This document shows, one piece after another, positions 45,032 to 55,909 of a DNA stretch of 64,000 bases. The notes beneath the pieces are model-generated. The model had not been told where the DNA came from and ran no database searches. It saw nothing but the letters and a program-made list of their open reading frames with translations. The stretch's first letter is position 1. The number at the start of each line of letters is the position of its first letter. Source of the stretch: Liriodendron chinense (Eukaryota > Streptophyta > Magnoliopsida > Magnoliales > Magnoliaceae); assembly GCA_003013855.2 (NCBI GenBank), contig PVNU02000943.1, forward strand, positions 1 through 64,000, written 5' to 3'. The position numbers and the translations under genes are program-made.

Positions 45032-46160
45032 ATGTGGCCAAGTCCAGCTATGACACCAAGACAGTCGTCAGGTGATAGGACACCTGTTCTCCCCACTCGT
45101 TCCTCACCTCGTGAGATGCCACCTGTTAGAACGCTTGCTGAAGATGAAATGGACTGCACCTATGGATCAAGTACTGTTTAATGCTCTACTTGAACAAGTT
45201 GCATTATGGCTTAAAGTGGACAACGACTTTAAAAGGAAAGCATACAAAGTTGTTGCCAATGAGGTAAAGAAAGGAGTGCATGTGGAAGTGACTTGGCAAA
45301 ACGTCCAAAACCGTTGGAGATATTGGAAGCGATAGCATTAAGATGTGAAGGACATATTGGCTGCTAGCAGATTCAAGTGGGACAGCGAGCGGATGGTTGT
45401 GACAACTCCTGATGATGTATAAGAAGAATATTTGAGGGTAATAACATCTCACAAGTTCTATTATTAAAATGATTATTTATAGTATCAACACTTAGTGTAC
45501 TTACTATCAATTATTATTTACTGTAGTCACTCGCGGTCTGCACAACTTCGAGGAAAGAGAATCGAAAGGATGGATGATTTAGCGATGATTTGTGGTGATG
45601 ATCAAGCAATAGGACGAAATGTTCAAGGGAGTCGGGGCATGACTTCATCCTTATCTCGAATTCAGCGGGATTTAAACGAAGAATGGACTGAACCAAAATA
45701 TGACAATGAAGATACTGTTAACTTGTCCGATGAAAACCTAGGAGATTCTACGGGTGACCATCGATTTTCCACTGATAGTCAGCCTCAGGGCAATCGTTCT
45801 TTCCGCAACACTCCCACCCGAGCAACGGACTCTGACACCAATCGTTCCGGGAGTAATTCAAATAAAAGGATACGACCGTCTTGTCCATGTGATGTACTTG
45901 CACAATCTTTGAACAAAATAGCTGATGCAATGCGTGAATTTGGACTAGGGAAGGAGGTTAACGGTACGAGTAAATTACTGGATATTCTAGAAGAGGTTCA
46001 GGGGTTGACAAACAACGAGTTCATCATTGTTGGTCAGCTCCTCAGCCGAGATGAGAAGCTCACATCCTTCTTTGTCGATCTTAGATCGGAACGTCGAGTC
46101 ACATGGTTGAAACAGACTCTCATCGATTGGCCAGAGTCTGGCACAAGTGGTTCTAGTTGA
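45032..46160 (+). pseudogene. Harbinger Myb/SANT-like protein pseudogene, element 1
   Basis: An acceptor-like TTCATAG precedes the sequence, and ATG at 45032 begins a Ser/Thr/Pro-rich N terminus. A frame change near 45140 leads into MKWTAPMDQVLFNALLEQVA and FKRKAYKVVANEVKKGVHVE, then VQNRWRYWKR, a Myb/SANT-like domain. Two stops (TAG 45333, TAA 45339) precede SRFKWDSERMVV, and an exon end lies near 45437. Exon 2 (about 45525 to TGA 46158) is open and has GKRIERMDDLAMICGDDQAI, an acidic Ser/Asn-rich middle, and a helical C terminus (DVLAQSLNKIADAMREF, then NEFIIVGQLLSRDEKLTSFF). In plant Harbingers this protein recruits the nuclease and binds the TIRs. It is clearly a different subfamily from the copies at 20.2 and 50.5 kb. 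Confidence 0.8.
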
Positions 46161-46529
46161 TCCTTGTTGCTTGGGATGTGGTTTGGCTTGGATTGAACCT
46201 TCTATTAAGAAGGTTAATACTCTTTCTTGCTTGCTTTATGTTATTTATGAGAAGGACATGTACTTAAGGCCTTGTTTGATTTCGGGAAGTTTCGGCGAAA
46301 TGACGGTCAGTGGGTCATAATGACCACTTCTCGTGTTTGGTGGGCCATAAATGCAGATGGGAAATGGGCAGTCGTACTTCCGGCTATCCCTAAAGCGGCT
46401 GCAGGAGAAAATCCATGGAAATCTCTCCAAATCTTCCAGAACACTCAATGTTCTGGGCAGAGGTCGAGTCTCACTTACAGTAGTCTGCCAGTGCAACTAT
46501 GTGTACGCCGTAAAGATGTTTTCATGCTG

Positions 46530-46540
46530 TATATAAAAGG
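46530..46540 (+). promoter_or_regulatory. TATA-like box near the left end of Harbinger element 2
   Basis: TATATAAAAGG lies about 262 bp inside the candidate left TIR, in a plausible place for the element's promoter. No transcript evidence. Confidence 0.3.
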
Positions 46541-47470
46541 GCCACCGCACAAACCCTCTCTCCCAACAACCTCCAAGTCCAGGGACGGTAGGAAAATAAG
46601 CTAAATTTCTTATTTCGATAACAATGACGAAATCGCCGTCTTGCTCCGCTTATCTGTAATGCTTCTTCTTCGTAGGTGTCGTCAGGACTACGGTGTCATT
46701 GGATGGAGGCTGTCGTCTTTTCATCATCGGTGTACTACCGACCCTAGTATGTAAGTCGCTTTCCAGAATGTTGTTCAAAGGCCCTTCGTTGATGTACAAC
46801 ATGCTAACCCTCATCTTCTCCATCGAATTCTTTGCAGAGGTGTACATCCGTTCTTATTCGCACAAGGAAGTATGTTCTTACATCGCCCACCTGATCATAC
46901 CAGATTAGGGTATGGATGCCCAAACAAATGATAGTCCATTAGCCCTATTTATTACTTGGACATTTGAGATAATCTCTCATCGTCTTCTTCTTCTTGATAG
47001 TTGGGGGAAACTAGTTTTCAATCTAGGCCAACCTTCTCTTCCTCTGCGTTTGGGGAATACGAGCTCACAGAGGTATGTCACCGTCTTTTTGTCTCTTAAT
47101 ATCAATATTACACAGCTACCACAAATCATTTTGTTTAAAATCAATGGTAGTCAGTTTTGTGGTGGCATTCAACTGGATGCATGTATACTTGCATGACCCA
47201 AATTATGTACAGAGGAGTGAAATGGGTTAGGTTAGTCTGTGTGGTATACATGCAGCTGAAACAGGTTAGATCCACAGTCAATGTTGGGGTTGACAGACCC
47301 ACTGTGGATGTAGTGCTTTGGAATCACTCTTTTATCTTTGGTTTTAAAATGCAATGTTGATCCAAAACTCAAGGATCAATGGCAGAGGTGGGGCTTGCTA
47401 TTTTTTTTTTTTTTTTTTTTGTTCAATGAATTAACATTGTTTTAAGAGTTGTAGTCCACTAGAGGTTGGG
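46541..47470. other. Leader-like stretch of Harbinger element 2, no gene recognised
   Basis: Short open frames (46693-46908, 46912-47196) have no recognisable motif. A T-run of 22 lies at 47399-47420. Confidence 0.4.
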
Positions 47471-47984
47471 ATTTGCGTGTGTTTTGGGACCATGCCTTAA
47501 AACGAGCTGGAAAAAGCGATGGACGGTGTGGATGAAACACACCCATCATGGCCGATCCCACCTGAACTCGTCCAACTAGACATCTAACAGGGTTTACAGC
47601 GATTTCTACCGAACCCATCTCCGCAAGAAATTCCCTGGATAGTACCTAGGTGGGGAGGTTATTGATGACTGTAATTAATCCACCTCGTTTATCCATTTTT
47701 TTTATTTGATTTTAGGCCATGAGAATATAAATGAGCTTGATCAATTACTTAAGTGGGCAACGCAAGAGAAAAAAAATGGGTAGGGGAATTCCCATACCAT
47801 ATGAAACAGATCCTCTTATCAGGTGGGACCATACCATATGAAACAGTATGGATTGATCATTAATAGATGAATCTGATATAAGTAAATTCTCTTAAGCTCT
47901 GCTTAGGTGACCTTATCAACAAATTGCTCTGGCCAATAAGCACCACAAAGAAAATAATATATGCAGTAAGAAATATTTAATGGT
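47471..47984. mobile_element. Fold-back MITE fragments
   Basis: Right-arm landmarks 'GATGGACGGTGTGGATGAAA' and 'CACACCCATCATGG' (47518-47552). A second, partial copy follows (about 47640-47960) with 'ATTAATCCACCTCGTTTATC', 'CATACCATATGAAACAGTAT' and 'GACCTTATCAACAAATTG'. Confidence 0.5.
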
Positions 47985-48490
47985 AGAACGGTTGGGCGCG
48001 TATTAGGTGTTACCTCGAGAACAGCTTAATGGGTGTTACCCTAACCGTGTGGGGCCCATCTTGATGTATTTCTTATATATTTATGTTGTCTATCTGTTTT
48101 TTCATATGATACCACTAGAAATAGTGAGTTTTTTTAAAGTATAAATGTTGTGGGCCACAAATGTTTTGGTTCAATAACATAAATATATTTTCCCTTCATC
48201 AAGATCTTTTATTGACATTATCAAGAGTTTGGAATGCAAATATCCTATTCCAAAACCTTACGAAGGCTCTTTGGAATTTTTAATGGTGGGGCACTCAATC
48301 ACACTGTTTCTAGTGGTATGGTCCATTTAGATTTGGTTTTGCAGAATTTTTGGAACCACATCCTAAAATAGGCTATAGATGGTAGATGGACGAAGTGGAT
48401 ATATAAAATATCATCCATGTTGGCCATACTATAGGGGCAACACCCACTAAGCTAGGCCCAGGGTAACAGCTAATGTGCCCCCAGAACGGT
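47985..48490. mobile_element. Fold-back MITE with 8-bp duplication AGAACGGT, nested in Harbinger element 2
   Basis: AGAACGGT occurs at 47985-47992 and 48483-48490. The element (47993-48482, 490 bp) has inverted ends: left GGGCGCGTATTAGGTGTTAC, right (reverse complement) GGGGCACATTAGCTGTTAC. Subterminal inverted blocks 'AGCTTAATGGGTGTTACCC' and 'GGGGCAACACCCACTAAGCT' follow. The core is the window-wide fold-back family. A copy with the same end type is at 58970-59420. Confidence 0.75.
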
Positions 48491-48905
48491 CAATGACCAC
48501 TGTTTTTTACGGCATGGTCTACGTACTAAAACCCCGCGTACGATAAGGACTTCACTCTTAGGTGAGGCCGGGTCTCACCCAATCAACTTCAGGAACGTTC
48601 CCACTGTTTTTGTTGGTTTATGATAGTATATATGTTCTTACCCTGCATCAATGGCTGTCTGATATTCTAACCTAGGTGGATAACTTACAAACAATTCCAT
48701 AACGCGAAGTGGTCCTGATCTTTCTCAAATAAACAACATGAATGTCACGATATGATTGATGTTCTGATAGTCCTGTCTAATTGTGAAGTGGTTGTGACCC
48801 TTGAATGTCATGCCACTGTGGTGTATGTGAGTACATCCACGCCATTTGAAGATAGGGTTCATTTTGACATCCGATCATATCTTCACTCTATACTAGGAGT
48901 CTAAG
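48491..48905. other. Spacer upstream of Harbinger 2 nuclease, no gene recognised
   Basis: Ordinary AT-rich sequence without recognisable coding or repeat content beyond short MITE-like phrases. Confidence 0.4.
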
Positions 48906-50290
48906 ATGGACAATCGCGGTTAGACGGATGAGGAGTTGGAGTTCTTTGCAATTATAATGGGTGCTGCGTCAGCTGCATTGGCTGAGGTACTATCGTACTT
49001 ACCTGTTTCGTAACCCACCAAAACGTGTTGATTATGATCGTGGCCGTATTATAGACGGGATTATATAGACAACGGACATTGATTGCATCTCTCAATTGAG
49101 GATGACTAAGACTATATTCTTCAATATATGCTCAATTCTTCGGGACAAAAGACTACTTATGGATGCAGGACATGTCAGTATGGAAGAACAAGTTGTCATA
49201 TTCCTCCATACCTTAGGACATAATGTCCGCAATCGAGTCATTGGCAATCGTTTCATAAGGTTTGGGGAAACTATGAGCCGGTATTTTAATTGAGCCTTAA
49301 ATGCAATCGTTGCACTCTATGACGACTTCGTTAAGCTACCTGCTTCAGAAACTCCACTTGAGATATTAACAAATCTACTTTGGAGTGAGTACTTTTAGGT
49401 TAGATCTGTAAACTCGTCATGTCCACTGTCTTCATCATTTTGTCATTAATCATCAATTATTGGTATACATCCCTAACTAGTTGGATACGCTAAATAGGAT
49501 TGTATCGGTGCAATTGACGGCATACATATACCTATGTTCATACCATCTAAAGACAGTCTAGTTTATCGAAATAGGAAGGGAATTATTTCTCAAAACGTAA
49601 TGGTTGCCTGTAAATTTGACATGAAGTTTGTTTACATCTTAGCCGGATGGGAAGGGTCCACTTTTGATGCACGTGTACTACAAGTGCGCTCGCCCACACC
49701 CACGACCGTTTTAGAATCTTAAATGGTAATTTCGTTGAACATTTGATTACTTTAATTGTAACAAAGAACAAGTCTATCATTGATATTGATATATCTCTAT
49801 CGATAAATGTAGGTAAATATTATGTAGTAAATGTTGGATATGCTAATTCCCCCAAGTTTATGGCATCGTACCGTGGCATATTTTATCATCTTAATGAATA
49901 TTGAACAAGTCGTAACCCTTCCAATGCTAAGGAATTATTCAATTACCGACATGTGCAACTATGTAACGTGATTATTCAATTCCCCCAAGTTTCTAATTCT
50001 GAAGACGGCCCCGCAATATCCTGTTTTCACGCAGATGAAGATAATGCTAGCCTGTTGTGTACTACACAACTTCATTCACATGTCATGAGAGACAGACAGT
50101 TTTGACATTGCAAATAGCTCAGTTGTTGTTGCTGATGGTGTTATCCCTTCACATGTGGTAATATCTACCGTCGATGAAGGACGATTACTAATGAATGCTA
50201 CCCAATAAGAAAGAGAAACGTGGACAAAGAAACACAATGATATCACGCATCATATGTGGAATGACTCCCATCTTGTGAGTCGTAGGAATT
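48906..50290 (+). pseudogene. PIF/Harbinger nuclease (HARBI1-like) pseudogene, element 2
   Basis: From ATG 48906 the frames give TDEELEFFAIIMGAASAALA, then at 49096-49293 MTKTIFFNICSILRDKRLLM and VSMEEQVVIFLHTLGHNVRN, continuing RFIRFGETMSRYFN. ALNAIVALYDDFVKLPASET follows a stop. After an intron-like gap (to about 49498) comes DCIGAIDGIHIPMFIPS (first catalytic D), then KGIISQNVMVACKFDMKFVY and WEGSTFDARVL (second D). Later blocks are more decayed: KYYVVNVGYANSPKFMASYR (49813-49872), ELFNYRH, then C-terminal scraps to a TAG at about 50290. The catalytic E region is not clearly readable. The order and motifs match plant Harbinger nucleases. Many stops and frameshifts inactivate it. Confidence 0.85.
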
Positions 50291-50528
50291 AGATGAACAA
50301 ACGAAGAACAAGTTTTTGCATATATATTTGCAAGTGATTTTTTGTCAATGTTTGCTGTTATATTAGGTGAATGGGCCCAAATGACTATTATATACTGTGG
50401 TTAAATATGAATCGTTGTTGTCAATATAATCTATCTACATCAACTATTACTTGTCGTTAATGCTTTAACAATTTGTTTAAGTCAACTATTTCTTCATCCT
50501 GTAGATATCCGAAGATTTTATTAACAGA

Positions 50529-51610
50529 ATGAATCCAAATCGGCGTACCTTATTTTCATCCCCTGAGAAAACCACTATACCCATCAATATGGGGACACCG
50601 AGAAGAACTCCACAGAAATATATCATGGGTGCGAACTCCAGCACGTTACACTCAGGTGGTATACTGCGGTGGACAGACGACATGGATAACATTTTAGTTG
50701 ATGGTTTAATGGAGCTTGTCATTAACGGACGAAGGAGCGGATCCAATTTCAAAAAAGATTCGTACACCCAGATTATCGAGAACATGCAAATGAAGTTGGG
50801 GTTGATGATCACTACTGACAATGTACAAAACTGGCTAAAAACTGTGAGGAAAGATTACTTCATTGTAAAAGACCTGCGCAGTGCCTCCGGGTTTGGCTGG
50901 GATGATGAGTTGAACGTCGTGGCTGCACCAGACGAAGTATGGGTCGAGTATATCAGGGTAAGATCTCATATAATGTTTTTATATGTAATGAAAAGCAGTC
51001 ATTGTTGTATCTTATAATTGATTAATCGATGGACATTTTCAACCCTTTTTTTTTCAGTCACACCTGGATGTAGCCCATTTTCGAAGTAAAACTACAAAAA
51101 GCGTTAAGTAATATACATGGCGAGATACGGAGGATTCCTCTTGGCGTTCAGTTGATTAGAATGATGACACTTACAATGTTTCTTGTGAAGTGTTGGGAGA
51201 CATGGAGCCCAAAATAAATTGGTCGTCTGATAGTCGGAGGGGGAAAAACATTCCTCCTCGAAGTCTATTTGAGAACTGTAACACCGCCGCGTGAACCAAC
51301 AGTACAACTAATTCAAAGAAGAGCTAAAGTGGTAAGGCCTGTCGAGCAAATTGGCAATGGAATGGTGACAATAGGAGGCGCAATGCAGTCGATCGCAATC
51401 ACGATCGACAAGGGCAAAGATTTTGGGAGGATGTCTCATATTATTCTAGTATTAGAGGAGATGGAGGGACTGAGTCAGTCTGACTTGTTGAAGGCAACAA
51501 AGTTATTTTCAAAAGAAGAGGCGTACAACGCATCATTTCTGAATTTCTCAAAAGAAAGACAATTTCAGTTCATTAGAATGCTCTTGGATGGAGGGGAATC
51601 GGACACATAA
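50529..51610 (+). pseudogene. Harbinger Myb/SANT-like protein, element 2
   Basis: Exon 1 (ATG 50529 to 50957) is fully open. It has a basic TPRRTPQKY N terminus, GGILRWTDDMDNILVDGLME, a SANT-like domain continuing to NVQNWLKTVRKDYFIVKDLR, then GFGWDDELNVVAAPDEVWVE. It ends at YIR before GTAAGA (50958). After a 100-bp intron with a T-rich CAG acceptor (51055-51057), exon 2 starts SHLDVAHFRSKTTKS but then carries stops and a shortening relative to copy 1. The last 114 codons (51269-51610) are open again: VVRPVEQIGNGMVTIGGAMQ, DKGKDFGRMSHIILVLEEME, FSKERQFQFIRMLLDGGE. This would be the DNA-binding partner of the nuclease. Because exon 1 and the C-terminal part are open, decay here looks more limited than in the nuclease gene. 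Confidence 0.8.
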
Positions 51611-52124
51611 GGCTTCGTCAGGAGTTGGATCATTTTGGAAAGTCATTCGATAGTGAGGCTTTAAAACACTCTTTAATTATATTATTTCTTCGTTTTCTGT
51701 TGGTTTAAACTTTTTAATGGTGGACGCACACCGTCTTTTTTAGACTTGATGGACATTTGATATCCACACACACAAAAATTAAATGATGGTCTCATCTCTT
51801 ATATATTTAATGCATCATTTGACTATATTCCATGTTTTAATCTAATCACTGTGAAGATAATGCCTATACAATTCCTGCCCTGTGTTTTATAACGGTTAGA
51901 TATTCTTTATATGCATGCATTTAAAAACAAACAGGGTCGACATTGATGTATGCATTAAAACTGTTTCCTCCATTTAGAACAGTACATTAAATTTGTTACA
52001 CAGGTTTGGGCCATGATCTTCATAGCGTCCAACCCATCAAATGATCGAAGGTGACTGAAGTTTATCTTCTTTTTTTCCACGTTTTGCGCTTTTGAACTCT
52101 GAGTTTTTATGTTTATTTTGATGG

Positions 52125-52530
52125 ATGGTGAACAAATTTTATGTAGTGTTTCACGGCAGACAGTCAGGTGTATATTTTACTTGGGAGGAATGTCAAGCAC
52201 AAGTCGAAGGCGTTAGTAACGCTCGGTTCAAATCTTTCAAGGGTGCAAAGAAGGCAATTAAGGCATGGGATGATTTCAACAATAGAATCAATTAGGAGTA
52301 CCAACATTAGGAGTACTAACATCTTTTCACAGGCTTCCCCGTTCAGCCTGTTGTTCCAGAACATGACTTACTTGGCGGCGGTGACAACGTGATTGGTCTG
52401 CCACATATCATCGACAATGCTGGACCATCCTTCTCGACTTCCACGGTTATTCGACCGTATCACCAGTCTGACTTTGACTCGGTAATGCTTTTTATTTTCG
52501 AAGTTGTTGTGGTGGTTATGACCTTCTAGT
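52125..52530 (+). CDS. Third ORF of Harbinger element 2: caulimovirus-VI / RNase H1 N-terminal type domain plus hydrophobic tail
   Basis: ATG 52125 opens 56 codons without interruption to TAG at 52293: NKFYVVFHGRQSGVYFTWEE, CQAQVEGVSNARFKSFKG, AKKAIKAWDDF. This is a very clean small domain of the RNase H1 N-terminal / Cauli_VI type (Y-x-V-x-x-G-R-x-x-G-V-Y-x-x-W-x-E-C). A splice-acceptor-like TTTTCACAG ends at 52332. After it, an open stretch runs to TAG at 52530: FPVQPVVPEHDLLGGGDNVI, PSFSTSTVIRPYHQSDFDSV, MLFIFEVVVVVMTF. The last part aligns with the hydrophobic tail of the copy at 19207-19593 (STS, HQ, DS, LF.F and V/I-rich run shared). Exon 1 likely splices near its end into the second part. 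It lies 515 bp after the Myb/SANT gene, same strand. No RNase H catalytic domain. Whether it is expressed is unknown. Confidence 0.65.
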
Positions 52531-53563
52531 TGATGGTTCTCTACCATTGATTGAGTCTTGCCATCCACCTGTAGTGGTGACAGACAGTCTACTGCTCACG
52601 TGTTGGTTTTTTACTTTTTCTGGACATCTGTACAACAAACTTATTTTGGTCTTTCTATCTATAGTTTATGCTTGTACGGCGTAGTTGCCTCTATGGACAT
52701 TTTATACCTCATGTGACATCATAAGCATTTTGTTTTGGAAAAATATAATAGGGATCAGCTGGTATGCTACGTAACTTACAACCGAACAGTGGATCCACGA
52801 TAAATAGCTTGGGCATGGTATTCATATAGATGCATGTTGATCGATTAAGTCAACTCGTATGTCTATCCAGATGTTCAAATATAACGTCTACATTGGCCTG
52901 GACATAAGGCTTCGTTGGTCAATGGGTCATTTTTCCTATATCGGTTTGACTAAATAAATGGATATCAAGATTGATTGAACGTCCATCGTTTAAACCAGAG
53001 AGGTGGATCCATCTTTAGACACTGTTCTAATCTATCCCATTCAGTTGGTCGTAACGTGGTGGATTTCCAAAACATCTGATGAATGGCCACCAATCCTTGG
53101 ATGGTGTCGTTGAAATTAAAAAGTTACAGAAAATCAATTACAACCAGCAAAAACGCAGGACACCCGTGTAGACGGTATGGATTAAACTCGCGGATCCATT
53201 CATACCTTGCGTGTTCGGGCCGCAAATGAAGAAGGTGGGTCACCCGACCAGCAAACAAGTAGGTCAACCATTAGATGAACGGTATGGATTACAGGAGCTA
53301 ATCCATTCATACACTGCGTGTTCAGGCCGCAAATGAAGAAGGGGAGTCACCCGGACTACCGCAGCGTGATGGCCCTTTATTTCTCCCTAATCAAACATGA
53401 GAAATTGATAATGAATATATACAGAAATAGTTGATTTGTAGAGAAAATAAACAACAGAAATTAACAATGATGGAACTCTACAAATCCCACAGTTTCCACT
53501 CAAGAAGTAATAAATGCCCTATTTTCAGCCAATTCCCACAAAATTCCGAAAACAAATAGGCCC
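52531..53563. other. 3' region of Harbinger element 2 with ~107-bp imperfect tandem repeat
   Basis: Blocks 'GGTATGGATTA' at 53174 and 53281, each followed by 'TCCATTCATAC', 'TGCGTGTTC' and 'GGCCGCAAATGAAGAAGG', define two ~107-bp units. The rest is AT-rich with no gene. The candidate right TIR ends at 53563. Confidence 0.5.
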
Positions 53564-53885
53564 TAAGTATTGATTGTTTGGTGTGTGGTATTATATTAGT
53601 AGCACTACACCTCTTTTGCTAGAACTTCGTAAATAGTACGCTCTGCTACTTATCGGTTGGACCTAGATATTCGTGGATTGCTTTTTATGATAGGATTTGC
53701 TTATTATGCTGCTTTTCTATGAAAGGGTTATTAGTCATTTTTATTCAATTGTGATTATTGCAATACGAATATGAAGTAATGGTTGATTATTATCTATTCA
53801 CAAAATCCAATTCAAAGGATTGATTTATTCGAAATAGAATACATATAGTATGGACTAAAATTCATCTAAGAAAATCAATTGCATA

Positions 53886-54267
53886 TGCAATCAAGGGAGG
53901 TGCAGTATCTTAAAATCAAACACGTCTAAAAATCCTGTGAGATGGTTCTACAAATGTCCCATGAAGGTTAGTATTAATTAAATACATGAACATTTCATTA
54001 ATGCTTATTCAAATTAATTGATTATACATTTCGCTTTGACATTCTTATTTAATATATGTACAGGGCATAAGAGATTGTCAATTTTTTTGTTGGTGTGACG
54101 AATTTGGGCCAAACTAAATGGGACTGACATTAACAAGTGAGAATGTCCTACAACAAAAGGCGAGAGAGTTAGAGGAAAAGGAACGTGAATTGTTGAAGAA
54201 AAAGTTAGAAATTATTAAGAAAGAACTACAATTAATAAAAAAAGAACTTGATGAGGTTCGATGTTGA
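53886..54267 (+). pseudogene. GRF-type zinc-finger protein (copy 2), two exons, one in-frame stop
   Basis: Exon 1 (to 53966) encodes CNQGRCSILKSNTSKNPVRW, then FYKCPMK, before a GTTAGT donor. After a ~97-bp intron with a GTACAG acceptor (54058-54063), exon 2 reads GIRDCQFFCWCDEFGPN, giving the C..T-S-x-N-P-x-R-x-F-Y-x-C-P..C-x-x-x-x-W-C-D pattern of GRF fingers. A TAA at 54115-54117 interrupts. The frame then continues from MGLTLTSENV into a strongly charged Lys/Glu coiled coil (KARELEEKERELLKKKLEII) to TGA at 54265. The usual small plant GRF protein has exactly this finger-plus-coiled-coil layout, often with a membrane tail; a hydrophobic open frame follows at 54355-54657 on the same strand. 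No start ATG is secure. It lies just outside the candidate right end of Harbinger element 2. Confidence 0.65.
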
Positions 54268-54959
54268 TGATGTAGAAAATCATCTAAAAAGTTTTCATAT
54301 ACAAATGGATGATGTGGACGTCAAAGTAGCTGTAAGGAAAAGTTAAAAATTCTTATGGCAGCTTTAGCAAATCTATCATTGAGCTTGAGATCCCAATCTC
54401 CTACAACTTCCTGTTTACCTATGTACTATCGATTCCATGGACTAGATGCGATCCCTGTTAGGATCGTTTGTTTGTTTTTTTTTTTTTTAATTTCTGTAAT
54501 GGATTTCTATATTGTGTTAAGACTATACTTTCTTTTGTTGTTTACCTGTTGTTACATTGACTATAAATGTATGTGGATTAAGTTTATGATACTTCATCTA
54601 GCAGGTGGCAAGGTGGAATGCATGCAGTTACATAAAGTTATAATTTTGGTAGCATAACTCGTGCTCAATTTGGCTTATGTATCATCTTTAAGTAGAAGAC
54701 TCTCCATTTCTTCATTTTAACACCCACTAGCATTTTCTTTCTTTCTGTAGGTTCAGACCCCAACCTCATGTACTCTTCTCATTACGTTGTAGATGGACTT
54801 CGATTAATTAGGGAGTAGTTTAAACTGAAATTTATTTCATGTTAATTTTTATGTTGATTATACCCTCCATATACATATGTTTACCTTTTAGCTCTATGAT
54901 ATGAGCTTAATGTTTGTTTGTTGAACAGGTTAATGAGTATTGGGTGGTTAGATGACAAC
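54268..54959. other. Stretch after GRF copy 2; hydrophobic open frame, no family recognised
   Basis: The 54355-54657 frame (100 codons) is Leu/Phe/Tyr-rich. It may be the decayed tail of the GRF gene or chance. Nothing else is recognised. Confidence 0.35.
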
Positions 54960-55215
54960 GTTATTCAACATCCCACCTTGGTTGATGTATTTCTTGTATC
55001 CACGTTGTCCATCCGGATGTACAGCCTTGGTTCATGTTATGATACGCATATTTGAAACGAGGCAATGGACCACATTATAGGAGACAATGAGGAGATTGAT
55101 GTCCACCATTGTCATATTCTCAGGGCCCACATAGAAAATGATTTCTATCCGCCCTGTTCATAGCCGTTAAAAATGGATGGACGGTATGGATGGTCCAGAT
55201 TCTTGAGACCACTGG
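54960..55215. mobile_element. Fold-back MITE, shortened copy
   Basis: 'CCCACCTTGGTTGATGTATT', 'TCTTGTATCCACGTTGTCCA', 'GGACCACATTATAGGAGACA' and 'AATGGATGGACGGTATGGAT' are family blocks in the expected order, with a missing centre. Confidence 0.55.
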
Positions 55216-55567
55216 ACCTGTGTGGACTGGTGTGTTTTTCCATGGAACATCGCAGGCTCGTGCTGCGATTAGGGGTGTGTTTTTCCATTATCTTTGATAA
55301 ACCTATGTGGGCCAAATGAGAACTAGCCTGGTCTGATCATCTGATTGGTCACACCATGGATGAGTAGCTTATGAATCAAGCCAGCCGTGCGATCCCAAAT
55401 CTTAGATTTAGGAGCGGAAAATGGATGGTTATGGAAAGTTGACCGATGATCCATATTCAATGCTCGAATCCATCGGTTAGGATGGTCTCTCCAACCAATT
55501 TTTGGCACTAAGACATAAATGTTGGGGCCCACCTGATGAGTGGTCCTGTCCCAAATATGTGCGACGC
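55216..55567. other. Intergenic stretch, no gene recognised
   Basis: No motif or repeat structure that I can support. Confidence 0.35.
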
Positions 55568-55909
55568 GAATTACTTGTGTGGACTGGGAACATCATGGAT
55601 TGAACTTTTCAAATCAACCTACGTTTTGACGTAGATGGACGACTTTTGAATTTTCCAAACGGTTTGGCTAGGAGGAATTCTCTTACAAATCTCATGACTC
55701 TCATTACCCATCCAAACAGGCTGGGATGGGTTTTATAGGAATTACTTGTGTGGACTGGGAACATCATGGATTGAACTTTTCAAATCAACCTACGTTTTGA
55801 CGTAGATGGACGACTTTTGAATTTTCCAAACGGTTTGGCTAGGAGGAATTCTCTTACAAATCTCATGACTCTCATTACCCATCCAAACAGGCTGGGATGG
55901 GTTTTATAG
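55568..55909. repeat. Perfect 171-bp tandem duplication
   Basis: 55568-55738 is repeated at 55739-55909 without any difference that I can see. The unit runs from 'GAATTACTTGTGTGGACTGG' to 'GATGGGTTTTATAG'. It contains 'TCCAAACGGTTTGG' and 'CCATCCAAACAGGCTGGGAT', MITE-like phrases. Perfect identity implies a very recent duplication or an assembly duplication. Confidence 0.95.

Larger units (their letters stand above)
46265..53566 (+). mobile_element. PIF/Harbinger element 2, candidate full extent 7.3 kb
   Basis: TAA at 46265-46267 precedes GGCCTTGTTTGATTTCGG. At the other side, CCGAAAACAAATAGGCCC (ending 53563) is followed by TAA at 53564-53566. Read inward, both ends share GGCCT..TTTG.TTTCGG. 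A TAA duplication and GGCC..GTTTG ends are the Harbinger signature. Between them lie a nuclease remnant, a Myb/SANT gene and a third small ORF, all on the plus strand, plus a nested fold-back MITE (47993-48482). The TIR match is short, so the boundaries need confirmation. Confidence 0.5.

Noticed and set aside
46272..46604. 110-codon open frame near the Harbinger left end
   Set aside because: No match to nuclease or Myb/SANT proteins, and it starts inside the TIR region; probably chance.
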